Shown here: positions 6,738-7,354 of the stretch, piece by piece
Numbering within the stretch: the stretch's first letter is position 1
How the letters are laid out: every line of letters starts with the position of its first letter
Notes under the pieces: model-generated
Databases searched by the model: none
Told to the model about the DNA's origin: nothing
What the model saw: the letters and a program-made list of their open reading frames with translations, nothing else
Assembly (NCBI GenBank): GCA_036555105.1
Contig: DATBMA010000042.1
Coordinates: 1 to 7,354 of the forward strand
Source of the DNA: DATBMA01 sp036555105
Lineage (GTDB): Bacteria; Actinomycetota; Acidimicrobiia; Spongiisociales; ZC4RG35
Direction: 5' to 3'
DNA length: 7,354 nucleotides
Made by a program: the position numbers and the translations under genes

Positions 6738-6766
6738 GAATTAGGTAAGCGTGGCGAACTGACCAA
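6738..6766 (-). promoter_or_regulatory. Possible promoter for the ABC-F operon (TTGGTC-17-TAATTC)
   Basis: On the minus strand TTGGTC (6766-6761) and TAATTC (6743-6738) are 17 nt apart, resembling a weak sigma-70 type promoter. Transcription would start near 6731, giving a leader of about 35 nt before ATG 6695. The -10 match is partial, so this is only the best candidate in an otherwise unmarked region. Confidence 0.3.
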
Positions 6767-6960
6767 GCCAGGTCGGTATCGAGGCCGAGAAACCCGCGCC
6801 GAAATGGCAAGAGCGCCAAACCTGCTCCCGGCGCCGAACACTCACGCTGACGCTCTGCATCAACATTGACCTCGGGGGCGGTCCCCTCAAGCCGGCTCGC
6901 CGCTCACGAATTTTCCCTGTGGCGGCCACCAACCCTCTAGTTCCTGTCCCATTCACACGG

Positions 6961-6966
6961 TATAAC
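6961..6966 (+). promoter_or_regulatory. Candidate -10 element (TATAAC) for the DUF222 gene
   Basis: TATAAC differs from TATAAT at one position and ends 6 nt before the ATG at 6973, again the spacing expected when transcription begins at the start codon. There is no ribosome binding sequence upstream of the ATG. The hexamer touches the 5' edge of the LexA-like palindrome, so a repressor bound there would cover the promoter. Confidence 0.55.
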
Positions 6967-6979
6967 GAACATATGTTCA
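6966..6979 (+). promoter_or_regulatory. LexA (SOS) box candidate over the DUF222 start codon
   Basis: CGAACATATGTTCA contains a perfect 12-bp palindrome, GAACATATGTTC, at 6967-6978. It fits the Gram-positive/actinobacterial LexA operator core CGAAC-RNRY-GTTC; only the outermost 3' G is replaced by A. It overlaps the predicted transcription start and the ATG. It is the only GAAC-N4-GTTC match I found in the window; about 0.1 would be expected by chance in this length assuming equal base frequencies. Position and match together make LexA repression, relieved on DNA damage, the likely control of this gene. Confidence 0.6.
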
Positions 6980-7354
6980 CAGCTGGAAAGGCACTGCACC
7001 CGAGAGCGCGGACCCAACTCCCCGCCCGCTTCGGCCAAGACGCAGAGGGGGCTGAGCTGGCCGAGTTGCTCGAGCCGGTCCACCGAGAGAACCTCGATGG
7101 GCACTCCCAGGTTCTCCTCCTCAAGGCCCGGGCAAGGCTCCTGGCTCAGGTACAGGCAGCTTTCAATGCCGACATGGTCGCCGTGGCCGAGTCGGTGGCC
7201 GCCTCCCACGACTACGACTCACCCGAGGATCGCTGGGCGTATTGCGCCGACGAGATCCGCGCCGCACTCACCTGGACCCGGCGCGCGGCCGAACACAACT
7301 TGAGCTGGGCCTACGACCTGATCGAGAACCATCCGGAGGTGGGAGAGGCTCTTG
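6973..7354 (+). CDS. DUF222 (13E12-repeat/HNH endonuclease family) protein, N-terminal part
   Basis: The first 127 codons of a gene that runs past the right edge, with no stop in this frame. The product begins MFTAGKALHP. It has the DUF222 pattern: ELAELLEPVHR at 28-38, a helix rich in R/A/Q (LLLKARARLLAQVQAAFNADM at about 48-68), EDRWAYCADEIRAAL at 85-99, and WTRRAAEHNLSWAYDLIENHPEVGEAL from 101, matching the family's AxRRxxxAxxLxxxLP-type segment. Full-length members usually end in an HNH nuclease domain, not visible here. In actinobacteria these occur in many copies, as in the mycobacterial 13E12 repeats; some are mobile or hitchhike with mobile elements. The biochemical role is poorly known. 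The start is chosen from the leaderless promoter geometry and LexA-like operator. Confidence 0.85.
   Translation, partial: MFTAGKALHPRARTQLPARFGQDAEGAELAELLEPVHRENLDGHSQVLLLKARARLLAQVQAAFNADMVAVAESVAASHDYDSPEDRWAYCADEIRAALTWTRRAAEHNLSWAYDLIENHPEVGEAL

Larger units (their letters stand above)
6705..6972. other. Divergent intergenic region between the ABC-F and DUF222 genes
   Basis: No gene or RNA gene is recognised here. It holds a weak minus-strand promoter candidate for the ABC-F operon near 6738-6766. A minor stem (TTGA...TCAA with inner GGGG/CCCC) lies at 6866-6890. The plus-strand promoter of the DUF222 gene is at its right edge. The plus frame of the DUF222 gene stays open back to 6763, with a GTG at 6919, so a longer N-terminus is formally possible. 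However, the segment does not look like protein and the regulatory elements favour the ATG at 6973. Confidence 0.6.

Noticed and set aside
6866..6890. Bulged stem (TTGA...TCAA with GGGG/CCCC) in the right intergenic region as a terminator or riboswitch
   Set aside because: Only 8 interrupted base pairs and no U-tract; no gene ends nearby that would need termination, and no conserved riboswitch core is recognisable.
1..7354. CRISPR array, tRNA or rRNA genes, complete insertion sequence, toxin-antitoxin or phage-defence gene set
   Set aside because: No regularly spaced direct repeats, no cloverleaf or rRNA-like sequence, no transposase motifs and no defence-type domains were seen on either strand. 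The DUF222 gene is the only part with possible mobile-element ties.

Overview
This is a high-GC, gene-dense chromosomal segment, most likely from an actinobacterium and plausibly a deep-branching or environmental one. The evidence is the GC-rich third positions, GTG starts inside 4-bp stop/start overlaps, TAnnnT elements placed 6-7 nt before start codons (leaderless-style promoters), a DUF222/13E12-type gene at the right end, and a Gram-positive-type LexA operator. No species can be named from the sequence alone.

Layout, left to right. Positions 1-221 hold no convincing gene. They contain a roughly 175-bp structured element with two 43-nt imperfect inverted arms, a hairpin in each arm and a perfect 14-bp palindrome near the centre. 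A lipid-anchored class I cytochrome c (222-665, minus) ends next to this element. It diverges, across a 79-bp promoter region, from a six-helix membrane protein of unknown family (745-1290, plus). That gene converges with a long minus-strand block, with one base between the two stop codons.

The minus-strand block (6695 down to 1292) reads, in transcription order: ABC-F ATPase, AlkD-type DNA glycosylase, homogentisate 1,2-dioxygenase family enzyme, DinB-fold protein, glucose-6-phosphate dehydrogenase. Three of the four junctions are 4-bp overlaps (GTGA, GTGA, ATGA) and the fourth is a 25-nt gap, so this looks like one operon. A candidate leaderless promoter just before the dioxygenase may split it into two transcripts. 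The functions (translation factor, DNA repair, aromatic catabolism, NADPH supply) do not form one known pathway. Base repair, a DinB-fold protein and NADPH production could together fit a chemical-stress theme, but that is inference.

The right end (6705-7354) holds a 277-bp divergent intergenic region and the first 127 codons of a DUF222 (13E12-repeat/HNH-type) gene that runs off the window. Its start codon lies inside a 12-bp palindrome matching the Gram-positive/actinobacterial LexA (SOS) box, with a TATAAC -10 just upstream. This is the most informative regulatory signal in the window. I did not find a clearly new multi-gene system. The best leads are the SOS-box DUF222 gene, the inverted-repeat element at the left end and the mixed-function operon.
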